Source: Paraburkholderia ribeironis
GTDB taxonomy: Bacteria; Pseudomonadota; Gammaproteobacteria; Burkholderiales; Burkholderiaceae
Assembly (NCBI RefSeq): GCF_900019265.1
Contig: NZ_CYGX02000064.1
Span: 47,235 to 111,234, forward strand
Length of the DNA stretch: 64,000 nucleotides
Direction: 5' to 3'
The notes beneath the pieces are model-generated. The model was not told the origin of the DNA, did no database searches, and was given only the letters and a program-made list of their open reading frames with translations. A program made the position numbers and the translations under genes. This document shows, piece after piece, positions 52,946 to 62,323 of this stretch (its first letter is position 1; each line of letters starts with the position of its first letter).

Positions 52946-53935
52946 CTACCCGGGAGCCTGCGTTTGCGCCTGCGTGGCCTGTCGTCGCCGTCCGATCGCG
53001 ATCGCGCGTTTCACCGTTTCGCTTTCCCGCACTTCCGCCACGACAAATTCAACAAATGCCGCGACGCGTGGCGGCAGATGCCTGCGAGCGGGGTAGTAGA
53101 CGCAGATGTCGCTGCGCCGCTCGGCGCATCCCGGCAGCACCTGCTTCAGTCTGCCGGCGTCGATCAACGGCGCCGCGTGATGTGCGCCCAACAGGGCGAT
53201 GCCACAGCCCGCGACGGCGAGTTCGGTCAAGGCCTCGGTGTCCGTCACGACGAGCCGGGAGCGAGGCTGAAGCACGATCTCCCTCGTGCGCACCTGAAAC
53301 TTCCACGTCTGGATTCGTCCGCTATTCGGTGAGCGAAATGAAATCAGCTCGTGGTGCTCCAGCTCTTCGACGGACGAGGGCTCCCCATGCCGCTCGAGGT
53401 ATGCCGGTGCCGCGCACAGAATCAACGTCAGCGGCGCGAGCGTTCGCGCGACCACACTCGAATTTGTATCCTTAAGCTGACCAATCGCGCAGTCATAGCC
53501 CTCTGAAATCAGGTCCACGCGGCGATTCTCGAAACGCAGATCGAGTTCGATCTGCGGAAAGCGCTCCCTGAATCGGCCCAGCACGGGCAGCAGCGCAACG
53601 CGACTGAAGGCGATCGGCAACGACACTTTCACGGGTCCGCTCGGCTGCGTCTCGTCGGATGACAACGTCGCGATCGCGTCCTCGATTTGCTGTGCAGGCT
53701 GCCGTATCTGCGCGTAGAGCCGCCGCCCTTGCTCGGTGACCGACAGCTGCCGCGTGCTGCGCTGGAACAGCCGGCAGCCGACCAGCGCCTCCAGCATGCC
53801 GACCTGTTTGCTCACCGCGCCGGGCGTGACGCCGAGCTGGCGGCCAGCGGCCGAGAAGTTCGCCAGATCCACCGTCGCGGTAAACGTCTTCAATGCCCTC
53901 AAGAGGTCGATCGAGCTGGCTGCGTCCGCTTTCAT
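52946..53935 (-). CDS. LysR-family regulator
   Basis: 329 residues, CrgA-type: HTH about 18-75 (NFSAAGRQLGVTPGAVSKQVGMLEALVGCRLF), C-terminal effector domain. Divergent from an aldehyde dehydrogenase operon starting 102 bp away, its likely target. Confidence 0.88.
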   Translation of the reverse strand: MKADAASSIDLLRALKTFTATVDLANFSAAGRQLGVTPGAVSKQVGMLEALVGCRLFQRSTRQLSVTEQGRRLYAQIRQPAQQIEDAIATLSSDETQPSGPVKVSLPIAFSRVALLPVLGRFRERFPQIELDLRFENRRVDLISEGYDCAIGQLKDTNSSVVARTLAPLTLILCAAPAYLERHGEPSSVEELEHHELISFRSPNSGRIQTWKFQVRTREIVLQPRSRLVVTDTEALTELAVAGCGIALLGAHHAAPLIDAGRLKQVLPGCAERRSDICVYYPARRHLPPRVAAFVEFVVAEVRESETVKRAIAIGRRRQATQAQTQAPG

Positions 53936-54037
53936 CTTGCACCTCCGCTCACAACTGTTTCACCACTACATAGCATAGACGGGCACCGCACCGGCGCTGA
54001 CAATGGCCTCCACTGGGCAACAGTCAGGAGGTCGATC

Positions 54038-55531
54038 ATGGTCCAGCAATCGACGGCGCTCCCGCAGCGCAAGCGCATGCCGCGCGGTCAGCTTCTCATC
54101 GACGGCAACTGGCGCGACGCGTCCGACGGATCGATGCTTTCAAGTATTGATCCGACCACCGAAGAGACCGTCACGGAGTTCGCGAAAGCGACTGTGACGG
54201 ACGCCGACGCGGCGGTCGAAGCCGCACGCAGGGCATTCGAGACGGGCGCCTGGCCGCGCATGCATCATGAAGCGCGGGCAAAAATCCTGTTTCGCGTGGC
54301 CGACCTGCTCGAAGAGCGGGTGGAAGAGTTCGCGTTGCGTGAATCGATGGATATGGGCATGCCGTACCGCGATTTCGTCGACGTCATCATGCCCCACTGC
54401 GCGGGACTCTTCCGCTTCTTCGGCGGGATCGCGATGCACGCGATGGGAGGCGCCTATCGCACGTCATACGAACCACACATCCGTATCCTGACGCGTCGCG
54501 AACCGCTAGGCGTGGTGGCGGCGATCACGCCCTTCAATTTTCCGCTCGCGCTCACCTGCTCGAAAGTCGCGCCGGCACTAGCAGCCGGCAACACCGTCGT
54601 GCACAAGCCGGCGTCCGACACGCCACTGACCGCGCTCGCGCTCGCTCAGGTGATGCTCGATGCCGGGGTGCCGGAAGGCGTCTACAACCTGATTACGGGA
54701 CCCGGCGGATCGCTCGGCGACGCGCTCGTGAAGCATCCGCTCGTCGACAAGATCGCCTTTACCGGTTCCACCGCTGTCGGCCAGACGATCATGCGCAACG
54801 GCGCGGACACGCTGAAACACACGACCATGGAGCTCGGCGGCAAGTCGCCGAACATCGTGTTTGCGGATGCCGATGTGGATGCGGCGGTCCAGACCGCCTT
54901 CTGGGGTGTGTTCTGGAACAAGGGGGAAGTCTGCGTCGCCGGTTCGCGGCTGCTCGTGGAGCGGCCGGTCTATGACGAGGTCGTCGAAAAGCTGGCGCGA
55001 ATGGCGCAGGCCGCCGTGCTGGGTGATCCGCTCGATCCGCGCACGCAGGTCGGGCCGATTGCGTCGAGGGCGGAATTCGACAAGGTGCAGCGGTACATCG
55101 ACGCCGGCAAGTCATCGAAGACCCGCCTCGTAGCCGGTGGCGGCACCCGCAGGATCAACGGCAAGGGACTGTTCATCGAGCCCACGGTGTTCGCAGATGC
55201 AACGAGCGATATGGTCATCAGCCGCGAGGAGATTTTCGGACCGGTGCTGCCCGTCATTGCGTTCCAGGGCGAGGAGGAGGCCGTGCGCATCGCGAATGAC
55301 ACGCCGTATGGGCTCGCCTCGGGCATCCAGACCCGCGATCTGGGCCGCGCGTTGCGGCTCGCCGATCGCATCGACGCCGGCACGGTCTGGATCAACACCT
55401 GGCACAAGTACCATCCGGGCGGACCCTTCGGCGGCTACAAGATGTCCGGCTACGGACGCGAGCAGGGTGCCGAAGCGCTCGAGAGCTATACGCAATACAA
55501 GTCCATCTGGGCAAACATTGCGCAGGCCTGA
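54038..55531 (+). CDS. Aldehyde dehydrogenase
   Basis: 497-residue NAD(P)-dependent ALDH with general base Glu265 (MELGGKSP), nucleophile Cys299 (NKGEVCVAGSR) and FTGSTAVGQ for the cofactor. AGGAGG at 54026-54031. First gene of a four-gene operon. Related to BetB in fold but not adjacent to bet genes; substrate unknown. Confidence 0.92.
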   Translation: MVQQSTALPQRKRMPRGQLLIDGNWRDASDGSMLSSIDPTTEETVTEFAKATVTDADAAVEAARRAFETGAWPRMHHEARAKILFRVADLLEERVEEFALRESMDMGMPYRDFVDVIMPHCAGLFRFFGGIAMHAMGGAYRTSYEPHIRILTRREPLGVVAAITPFNFPLALTCSKVAPALAAGNTVVHKPASDTPLTALALAQVMLDAGVPEGVYNLITGPGGSLGDALVKHPLVDKIAFTGSTAVGQTIMRNGADTLKHTTMELGGKSPNIVFADADVDAAVQTAFWGVFWNKGEVCVAGSRLLVERPVYDEVVEKLARMAQAAVLGDPLDPRTQVGPIASRAEFDKVQRYIDAGKSSKTRLVAGGGTRRINGKGLFIEPTVFADATSDMVISREEIFGPVLPVIAFQGEEEAVRIANDTPYGLASGIQTRDLGRALRLADRIDAGTVWINTWHKYHPGGPFGGYKMSGYGREQGAEALESYTQYKSIWANIAQA

Positions 55532-55553
55532 CGATACTGCAGGAGGCTCGACC

Positions 55554-56216
55554 ATGAAAATCGGCATCATCGGTGCGGGAAACGTCGGAACCGGCCTCAC
55601 AAAGCATTTGGTCGGCAAAGGGCATTCAGTAATGCTGAGTTTCAGTCTCGACATGGAGAAGCTCCGGGCGACGGCGTCGGGGCTGGGTGCGCAGGTCGGC
55701 AGCGTCGCCGACGCGGTGCAATTCGCCGATGTCGTGGTGCTGGCGACGCCCTGGACCGCCGCGGCCGACGCGCTCGCGCAGGTCGGCACGCCACCCGGGC
55801 GAAAGGTCTTGTGGGACTGTACCAATGCGCTTAAGCCCGACATGAGCGGTCTGCTTGTCGGCACGACGACTTCCGGCGCCGAAGAGATCGCGAAGCTGGC
55901 CCCTTGGGCAACGGTGGTCAAGGCGATCCCGCCTTTCGCGGAGTTGTTGCATTCGCCGGAAGTAAAGGTCGGCGGCGAGCGGGTAGCTGTGTTTGTCTGC
56001 GGCGACGACGCAAACGCACGGACGGTCGTCGCGCAACTGGTCGGCGACATCGGCGCCGAGCCGATCGACGCCGGGCCCCTCACGCTTGCGCGCTACACTG
56101 AACCTGCAGCCATGCTGCTCGTACAACTCGCGTACACATGCGGGTTCGGCGCGAGAATCGGCTTCTCGCTATTGCGCGATACAGCGGGAAACGTGCCTGG
56201 TGGCGCGCATTCCTGA
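55554..56216 (+). CDS. NADPH-dependent F420 reductase-like protein, copy 1
   Basis: 220 residues beginning MKIGIIGAGNVGTGLTKHLVGKGHSVMLSF, a Rossmann fold of the F420_oxidored family (also in NADP oxidoreductases unrelated to F420). AGGAGG precedes. Probably reduces or scavenges a substrate of the linked aldehyde dehydrogenase pathway; true F420 use is not implied. Confidence 0.85.
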   Translation: MKIGIIGAGNVGTGLTKHLVGKGHSVMLSFSLDMEKLRATASGLGAQVGSVADAVQFADVVVLATPWTAAADALAQVGTPPGRKVLWDCTNALKPDMSGLLVGTTTSGAEEIAKLAPWATVVKAIPPFAELLHSPEVKVGGERVAVFVCGDDANARTVVAQLVGDIGAEPIDAGPLTLARYTEPAAMLLVQLAYTCGFGARIGFSLLRDTAGNVPGGAHS

Positions 56217-56260
56217 TCGCGCTGGTGATGCTGGCGATCGCCGGCGAAGGAGAGGGTGAA

Positions 56261-56914
56261 ATGAAAGTGGGTGTATTGGGTTCGGGTGACGTCGGGCGGG
56301 CACTGGCGGCAGGGTTTCTCAAGCATGGGCACGAAGCGATGCTGGGTACGCGCACGCCCGGCAAGAACGACGTGCAGGAATGGGCGCGCAATCACGCCGG
56401 CGCAAGGACCGGTACGTTCGACGAGGCCGCCCGCTTCGGCGACATCGTGGTGCTGGCGGTCCTTGGCCGCATCGCGGAAAACGTGATCGAGCTTGCGGGA
56501 GTGGACAATCTCGCCGGCAAGACCCTGATCGACGCCACCAATCCGCTCGCCGATGAGCCCCCGGTCAACGGCGTGCTCAGATATACGACGGGCGCGAACG
56601 AATCAGTGGGCGAGCAGATTCAGGCCCAGATTCCCCGTACGCACGTGGTCAAGGCGTTCAACAGCGTCGGCAATGCGCTGATGGTGGATCCGCAGTTCCC
56701 GCAAGGCACGCCGACCATGTTCCTGTGCGGCAACGACGAACAGGCGAAGGAACGTGTTGCCGCGATCATCCGCGAGTTCGGCTGGGAGCCCTACGACTGT
56801 GGCAGCATCGTGTCGGCACGCGCGCTCGAACCGCTCTGCATCCTGTGGTGTCTGCCGGGGTTCCTGCGCAACGAATGGCGGCATGCGTTCAAGCTACTGA
56901 CGAACGAGGGGTGA
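56261..56914 (+). CDS. NADPH-dependent F420 reductase-like protein, copy 2
   Basis: 217 residues, KVGVLGSGDVGRALAAGFLKHGHEAMLGTRTPGKNDVQEW, same family as the preceding gene but only moderately similar (clear divergence, not a recent duplicate). GAAGGAGAGGG precedes the start at 56261. The upstream frame extension has no ribosome-binding site. Confidence 0.85.
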   Translation: MKVGVLGSGDVGRALAAGFLKHGHEAMLGTRTPGKNDVQEWARNHAGARTGTFDEAARFGDIVVLAVLGRIAENVIELAGVDNLAGKTLIDATNPLADEPPVNGVLRYTTGANESVGEQIQAQIPRTHVVKAFNSVGNALMVDPQFPQGTPTMFLCGNDEQAKERVAAIIREFGWEPYDCGSIVSARALEPLCILWCLPGFLRNEWRHAFKLLTNEG

Positions 56915-56917
56915 GCC

Positions 56918-57328
56918 ATGCAGTCATTTACCGTGCCACCGGCAGGCGATCCGGGCTTCACGCTCGAAGAAATGAAGCAATTCGTGATCGAGCATTTCGA
57001 AAACTTCGTGAACCGGAAGAAAGCGGAAGTTGCGCGGCAGAACCTGAGCGCCGATTTCCTCGACCATGACGAACCGTCAGGTCCCCAGGTCGGCCCCGAA
57101 GCCGCCATTGAGATGATGACGGGGCTTTATAAAACATGGCCGGACCTGCATGTCACCGTCGAAGACATCCTCGCCGAGCGGGACAAGGTGATGGTCAGAA
57201 ACACCTGGCGCGCGACCGACGCGGCGTCCGGACAGAAGATCGAGTTTCACGGCTTTGTGCTGTGGCGGTTCGCGAATCGCAGGATTGTCGAGAGATGGGC
57301 CACGGTGACGGCGCCGCGCGCAGCGTGA
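56918..57328 (+). CDS. SnoaL/NTF2-like ester-cyclase family protein
   Basis: 136 residues, cone-shaped alpha+beta fold family: NLSADFLDHDEPSGPQVGPEAAIEMMTGLYKTWPDLHVTVEDILAERDKVMVRNTWRAT. Starts 3 bp after the previous stop, so it is in the same operon. Substrate unknown. Confidence 0.85.
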   Translation: MQSFTVPPAGDPGFTLEEMKQFVIEHFENFVNRKKAEVARQNLSADFLDHDEPSGPQVGPEAAIEMMTGLYKTWPDLHVTVEDILAERDKVMVRNTWRATDAASGQKIEFHGFVLWRFANRRIVERWATVTAPRAA

Positions 57329-57468
57329 CAAAAGCTGCAGTGGCGCCGATGTGACAGTGTCGGGTTCGCCGGGTAATGCGACGCCTGTTGATTGCAGCAG
57401 CGCGTTCGTTCCGCTCAATTCCGTTGTGCCGGCTTCGCCTATCTGACCACTCCCGGTCTTGCCATGAG

Positions 57469-57512
57469 TGCAAGTCGCGCTTTGTCTTCATTGAGCGCGA
57501 CTGCATTTTTTC
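57469..57512 (+). terminator. Terminator after the aldehyde dehydrogenase operon
   Basis: TGCAAGTCGCGCT pairs with AGCGCGACTGCA around a 12-base loop (57469-57505; one bulge/mismatch), followed by TTTTTT. It lies about 140 bp after the SnoaL-like stop. The remaining gap (57329-57711) has no supported gene. Confidence 0.75.
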
Positions 57513-57654
57513 CGTCTCGACGTCCGCTCGCGGCGGCGCTCCCTCACGCGCTTGCATCTATTGCCAGAGCATCGACACACAGGTGCGGCCGACGAGCCAA
57601 GGTGTCGACAGCCCGCATGCCGATCATGCCAATAACTTTCTCACAGTTGGTCAC

Positions 57655-57688
57655 GGGCTGATCCGCCATAGATCATGGGGATCAGCCC
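57655..57688. other. Perfect 10-bp hairpin 3' of the LamG lipoprotein gene
   Basis: GGGCTGATCC (57655-57664) and GGATCAGCCC (57679-57688), 14-base loop. It lies about 24 bp after the stop of the minus-strand gene at 57712. There is no T run, so it is a 3' stabilising structure or a weak terminator. Confidence 0.55.
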
Positions 57689-57711
57689 ATCCCGGCGTCA
57701 GCGTTTATCCG

Positions 57712-59928
57712 CTACGCAGCTTGAACAAGCGCGGTAATTTGATCTGCCGACAGCGCGTTTCGATAGATACGGAACTCGTCGATCGCCCCCTTGAAAAACG
57801 GATCGGCAGGATACTGCGAGCGCCCGATCCAGTTCTGCGCAGTCGGACCGACGCGCCACGGCGCGAAGATAACGTCGGTCGCGCTGCCGATCGCGTTGCC
57901 GTTCAGATACAACGTGGCCGTGGTGCCGGAAAGCGTGACGGCAACATGCGCCCATTGCCCGGTCGGCAGTGCGGTGTTGCCATTGACATTGCGCGAGCCG
58001 TAGCCGCCGTTTGTCGTGATCGAAAAGCACATGATGCCCGCTGAGCTTTTCGGCGTTAAAAACAGATAACGTCCCGTACCTGCGCCGAAATCGAAGATCC
58101 GGGCCCACGCGTTGCCGCCGCTCCAGTTGACCCACGCAGCGATCGTGAAATCCGATACATCGGCGACGATGTTGTTGGCCAGGCTGACATAGCCCGTCGA
58201 TCCGTCGAGCGACACCGCGTTGGCCACTTTGCCCGTCACACGGCTTGCGCCACCGACGAGCGTGCCCGTATGGGCGTTGCCAGTTGCATCGGCAGCGTTC
58301 GTGCCGCTCGCTTCATCGAAGGTCAGACAGGTATGCAGTTGCACAGCCGTTACCGCGGCGGCTTCTGCCGAGTTTGCGGTTTCGCCCGTCGACGTTTGCG
58401 CGCTTACTACGTAGTACCAGGTGCCTGATGAGGGGCTGTCGGTGTACGTCAACGGATCGGTGATGCTGCTCGCGATGGTCGTGTACGGTCCGCCCGACGC
58501 GGCAGCGCGCTTCACGTTGTAGCTCGTGCTGTTTGCGACGCCCCACCATGACAGCACGACTTGCCCCGCGCTCGGGTACGCAGTCAGGCCGGTTGGCGCG
58601 GCGGCGGGCGTGACGGCATCGCGCGTGCACGTCAACGTGCCGTAGCCGAGTTGATCGAACCCGCCGCTCGCCGTGCCGTAGTTGCCGCCGCCGCCTTCGG
58701 GCTGGATTGCTTGCGCGAACTTCGTCGACCACGGCGCCGCGAGACCTTTGCGATTCACATAGTGGTTGTAGACCAGCGCCCAGCATGGCCGGATCGTGCC
58801 TTGAGACGCCGTCGAAAACCCTGGCTGTGTGACATCGACATTCGTATAGGTGACATAGGGCACCGTGAGGAAGGTGCCGTCCGGCTGCACCAGGTTCGCT
58901 TTCGCGACATACTCGGCGCCCGCGAGAAAGCGATTGTTGTCGTAGCCGTACAGATCGATGCCCTGATTCCACGCCATCTCGCAGATCGCGCCGCCGAGCG
59001 CGATGCCGAGCGTGTTGTGCCCCTGGTCGCGTCCGGTCTCTTGCCATTGGCCGAGATAGCCGGGGTGCAGGTAATAGACCGCTTGCGCGATCGCGCCGTT
59101 ACCCGCGCCGTCGATGAAGTAGTTGGCCGCCTGATCGAACAGCCTGTGATCGTCGCACAGCACCCCGATGGCCATGATCGATGCCATGTTGCACAGATCC
59201 CAGTTGGCCCAGTAATGGGTGATATCCGTGTTGTTGTGGCGGTTGAGGAAGTCGACGTTGATCGGATAGAAGATGTTGATCATCATCGACTGGAAGGCCG
59301 CAAAATCCGCGGCTGCCCAGCCCGGATAACTGCGCATGATCTCGCCTGCGTTCGCGAACTCATAGCCGTAGATGCCTGCCGCGAGATCGACGTTGCTATC
59401 GCCGCCCAGCCGCTGCAGCGTCGAGGACCAGGCGTTCATGATCTGCACGGCCTTGTCGGCATAAACGGTATCGCCCGATATTTTCCAGCGCAGTGCGCAT
59501 CCGTAGGCGGCCGCGATGTCGGCATACAGCAAGGGATAGTTTTGCGGGCCGCTGCCGCCGCGATCGACTTCGACCTGCGGTCGCGGCGAGCGCGACAGGT
59601 TCGTGTAGCCGTTGGCGATCAGCACCTGCCAGCCGTCGTACCACGGCGATGCCTGAGCGGCGACCTTTTGTGCCATGCGGTCGAAGTCGGCTTGCGTGTG
59701 CAGCAGGCCGGGATGGACGAAGGCGCCGCTGATGGAGATGTCCGTTGCGCCGTTGGCGACGTGGGAGAGGGTGATGGTGGATGACGCGTCACGGGCGCTC
59801 GCGCGGCTCACTGCTGTCGATGCGGGGCTTGACTCGCCGCCACCACAGGCGGATAGCGCTAGCGCGCCAAGGCTGTGTAAGAAGGTGCGACGGGAGAGGT
59901 TTGTGCCTGGATCGTTGCGGCTGTTCAT
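57712..59928 (-). CDS. Tat-exported lipoprotein: alginate-lyase-like domain, Fn3, LamG
   Basis: 738 residues. Twin-arginine signal with lipobox (SRRTFLHSLGALALSACGGG, Cys about residue 27); alginate-lyase-like helical barrel (about 70-430; QETGRDQGHNTLG motif, TDITHYWANWDLCNM); fibronectin type III domain (about 455-540); LamG/concanavalin-like domain (about 545-735). Probably degrades or binds an acidic polysaccharide at the cell surface; a glucuronan or alginate lyase is favoured, other uronate polymers possible. Confidence 0.82.
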   Translation of the reverse strand: MNSRNDPGTNLSRRTFLHSLGALALSACGGGESSPASTAVSRASARDASSTITLSHVANGATDISISGAFVHPGLLHTQADFDRMAQKVAAQASPWYDGWQVLIANGYTNLSRSPRPQVEVDRGGSGPQNYPLLYADIAAAYGCALRWKISGDTVYADKAVQIMNAWSSTLQRLGGDSNVDLAAGIYGYEFANAGEIMRSYPGWAAADFAAFQSMMINIFYPINVDFLNRHNNTDITHYWANWDLCNMASIMAIGVLCDDHRLFDQAANYFIDGAGNGAIAQAVYYLHPGYLGQWQETGRDQGHNTLGIALGGAICEMAWNQGIDLYGYDNNRFLAGAEYVAKANLVQPDGTFLTVPYVTYTNVDVTQPGFSTASQGTIRPCWALVYNHYVNRKGLAAPWSTKFAQAIQPEGGGGNYGTASGGFDQLGYGTLTCTRDAVTPAAAPTGLTAYPSAGQVVLSWWGVANSTSYNVKRAAASGGPYTTIASSITDPLTYTDSPSSGTWYYVVSAQTSTGETANSAEAAAVTAVQLHTCLTFDEASGTNAADATGNAHTGTLVGGASRVTGKVANAVSLDGSTGYVSLANNIVADVSDFTIAAWVNWSGGNAWARIFDFGAGTGRYLFLTPKSSAGIMCFSITTNGGYGSRNVNGNTALPTGQWAHVAVTLSGTTATLYLNGNAIGSATDVIFAPWRVGPTAQNWIGRSQYPADPFFKGAIDEFRIYRNALSADQITALVQAA

Positions 59929-60514
59929 AGCTTTCCTGTTGATCTTGTTGTGCCTGATCGAGATGAAACTGCGTTCGGTTTAATTCGAAATGCAACGGGT
60001 GACCGCACCCATGACAGTTGTTATCAGCAAACGTTTGCTAGCCGGAGTACCTCATGGCCGTCGTGACAACGAAAGGGCGATCAAACCTTTCATGTTATCG
60101 ACCGGAAGTGCGTATTCGCACACTGTGAATCGTGTAGGGGTAATCTGAATTTCATGTAAGGAAAAGCTGGTGTTCAAGCACCGATCCTTTCCGTCTCCTG
60201 ACTATTGACTACAGGCGCAAAAAGGGGGACCGTATCTCTCTGGCCTTGGGTTCGCTGTTATCTCGATCAGACCAATTATCCGAGGTAACCATGTTGATCT
60301 TCCGTGTGGATGAGCCTCGTCCTGGCAATAACAATCTGGCGATCGCGTTGGTGGCACATACGGTGAATGCGTCGCTCGCGATTGCAATGCGCGGCGAAAA
60401 TTCCTTGAGAAAGATGCTGTTCGAGAGCGTGGGGGCATCCAACGTAGTGATCGCAGACGAGATCATTGCGAACGCGCCCGTCAGCAAGCTTACAACCCGA
60501 GTGGAGGTGGCCAC
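59929..60514. other. Non-coding gap before the SulP gene
   Basis: Roughly 590 bp with no convincing gene; one short frame at 60246-60539 has no ribosome-binding site or family. The right end carries the first copy of a duplicated start region described in the findings. Confidence 0.55.
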
Positions 60515-62269
60515 ATGGAAAGTGGGGGTGGCCACATGAAACCAGCGGCTTCTACACGGTCTCATCCGCATCGCATGCCCTTCCTGCAGGGGCTTTTGCC
60601 CGTCAATCCCGCTCAACTGCCGCACGACATCATCGCCGGGATCACACTGGCGGCCCTCGGCATTCCCGAAGTGATGGGATACACGAAGATATCCGGCACG
60701 CCCACCGTCACGGGTCTTTATACGATCCTGTTGCCGCTTGTGGCGTTTGCGATTTTGGGCGCCTCGCGTCAGCTGGTGGTCGCAGCGGACTCCGCGACAG
60801 CCGCCATCCTCGCTGGTACGCTGACGACTGTAGCCGCATTGGGCAGCAAGGAATACGTCGGCCTCACGAGTACGGTGGCCCTGACGGTTGCCGTGATGCT
60901 TGTGATTGCGCGTATCTTTCGCCTGGGTTTTCTGGCCGACTTTCTTTCCCGCAGCGCACTGATCGGCTTCCTGACGGGCGTGGGCGTGCAGGTCGCGGCG
61001 GGCGAACTCGCCGGGCTGATCGGGCTCGCGAAGCAGGGGCACGGCCCCGTCATGCAACTGCTGTCCGTGCTCCAACGTGTCGCCGAGGCGAACTATCCGA
61101 CCACGGTCCTTTCGATTGCCATCCTCGCCGTGATCATCGGGTGCAAGCGCCTCGCGCCGCGCGCACCGGGTGCGCTGATCGCCGTGATCGGCTCCATCGT
61201 GGCCAGCGGAGTGTTCAATTTCGCCGGACATGGCATCGCGGTAACGGGCGAAGTGCCAGGCGGACTTCCGTCGCTGTTCGTGCCGCCGCTGCACATGAAC
61301 GAGATCAACCAGGTGCTGGCGACGGCGGCCTCATGCTTCATCGTCATCATCGCGCAGAGCGCGGCGACGGCGCGTGCATACGCCAACCGCTACAACGAGA
61401 AGGGCGACGACAATGCCGACATCATCGGGCTCGCGGCAGCGAACGCAGCGGCGGCGTTGACGGGCACCTTCGTCGTGAACGGCAGTCCGACCAAGACCGA
61501 GATGGTCGATGATGCAGGTGGCCGCACCCAGGTCGCCCATCTCACGACGGCCGTGATTGTGCTGCTGGTGCTGCTATTCCTCACGAGGCCGCTCAGCCTT
61601 ATGCCTGCGGCCGTGCTCTCGGCCATCGTCTTCATGATCGGCGTGAAGCTGATCGACGTGCAGGGTATGGTCGAACTCTATCGCATGCAGAAGGACGAAT
61701 TCGTCGTTGCGTTGCTCGCAGCGTGCGTGGTCGTGTTCGTCGATGTGATGCACGGTATCCTTGCTGCCGTCGTGCTATCGCTGATCGCGCATGCGCGGCA
61801 TAGCTACCGCCTGCGCACGCGCGTGTTGACGCGTAGCCCCGCCGGCCACTGGCTCACACATCACGTCGAGCCGGATCTGCTCGCCGCACCCGGCATCGTC
61901 GTCTACCGGTTCGAGGCGGACCTGTTCTATGCGAACACAGGGCGCTTCATGGAGGAAGTGTTGAAACTGGCCAACGAGGCAAGCGTTCCGTTGCGCTGGA
62001 TCGTGATCGACGCATCCGAGATCAACAATATCGACTACACGGCGGGCAAGACGTTGATCCAGCTGGGTGCGGAGCTTGACCGGCGCGGCCTGGGTATCGC
62101 CGTGGTCGCGCTTCCGACGGGCGTGCGGCACGAACTCGACAGGTATAAGGCACTGCGGGCGATCCGCGCGCATCGCGAGATCTTTGCGACAGTCGATGCA
62201 GCGATGGACGCGCTAGGCGATCTCTCGCCTACCGCGTCTGCATCTGTGCCGGACGCCAAATCGCAATGA
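60515..62269 (+). CDS. SulP-family inorganic anion transporter with STAS domain
   Basis: 584 residues (577 if the second start is used). About ten to twelve membrane segments (30-430; GITLAALGIPEVMGYTKISGTPTVTGLYT; motif RSALIGFLTGVGVQVAAGELAGLIG) and a C-terminal STAS domain (about 440-570; IVIDASEINNIDYTAGKTLIQLGAEL). Likely transports sulfate, bicarbonate or a related anion. Two in-frame ATGs (60515, 60536) each have their own Shine-Dalgarno-like GGAGGTGG or GGGGGTGG because the segment is duplicated. Confidence 0.9.
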   Translation: MESGGGHMKPAASTRSHPHRMPFLQGLLPVNPAQLPHDIIAGITLAALGIPEVMGYTKISGTPTVTGLYTILLPLVAFAILGASRQLVVAADSATAAILAGTLTTVAALGSKEYVGLTSTVALTVAVMLVIARIFRLGFLADFLSRSALIGFLTGVGVQVAAGELAGLIGLAKQGHGPVMQLLSVLQRVAEANYPTTVLSIAILAVIIGCKRLAPRAPGALIAVIGSIVASGVFNFAGHGIAVTGEVPGGLPSLFVPPLHMNEINQVLATAASCFIVIIAQSAATARAYANRYNEKGDDNADIIGLAAANAAAALTGTFVVNGSPTKTEMVDDAGGRTQVAHLTTAVIVLLVLLFLTRPLSLMPAAVLSAIVFMIGVKLIDVQGMVELYRMQKDEFVVALLAACVVVFVDVMHGILAAVVLSLIAHARHSYRLRTRVLTRSPAGHWLTHHVEPDLLAAPGIVVYRFEADLFYANTGRFMEEVLKLANEASVPLRWIVIDASEINNIDYTAGKTLIQLGAELDRRGLGIAVVALPTGVRHELDRYKALRAIRAHREIFATVDAAMDALGDLSPTASASVPDAKSQ

Positions 62270-62323
62270 AGCAAGGCGAAGTGACGCAAGTCCGCTTGAC
62301 CTTGAATCGAAAAGGAGTGACAC

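Noticed and set aside
60246..60539. 97-codon frame before the SulP gene
   Set aside because: No ribosome-binding site, no family, and it overlaps the SulP start region in another frame.
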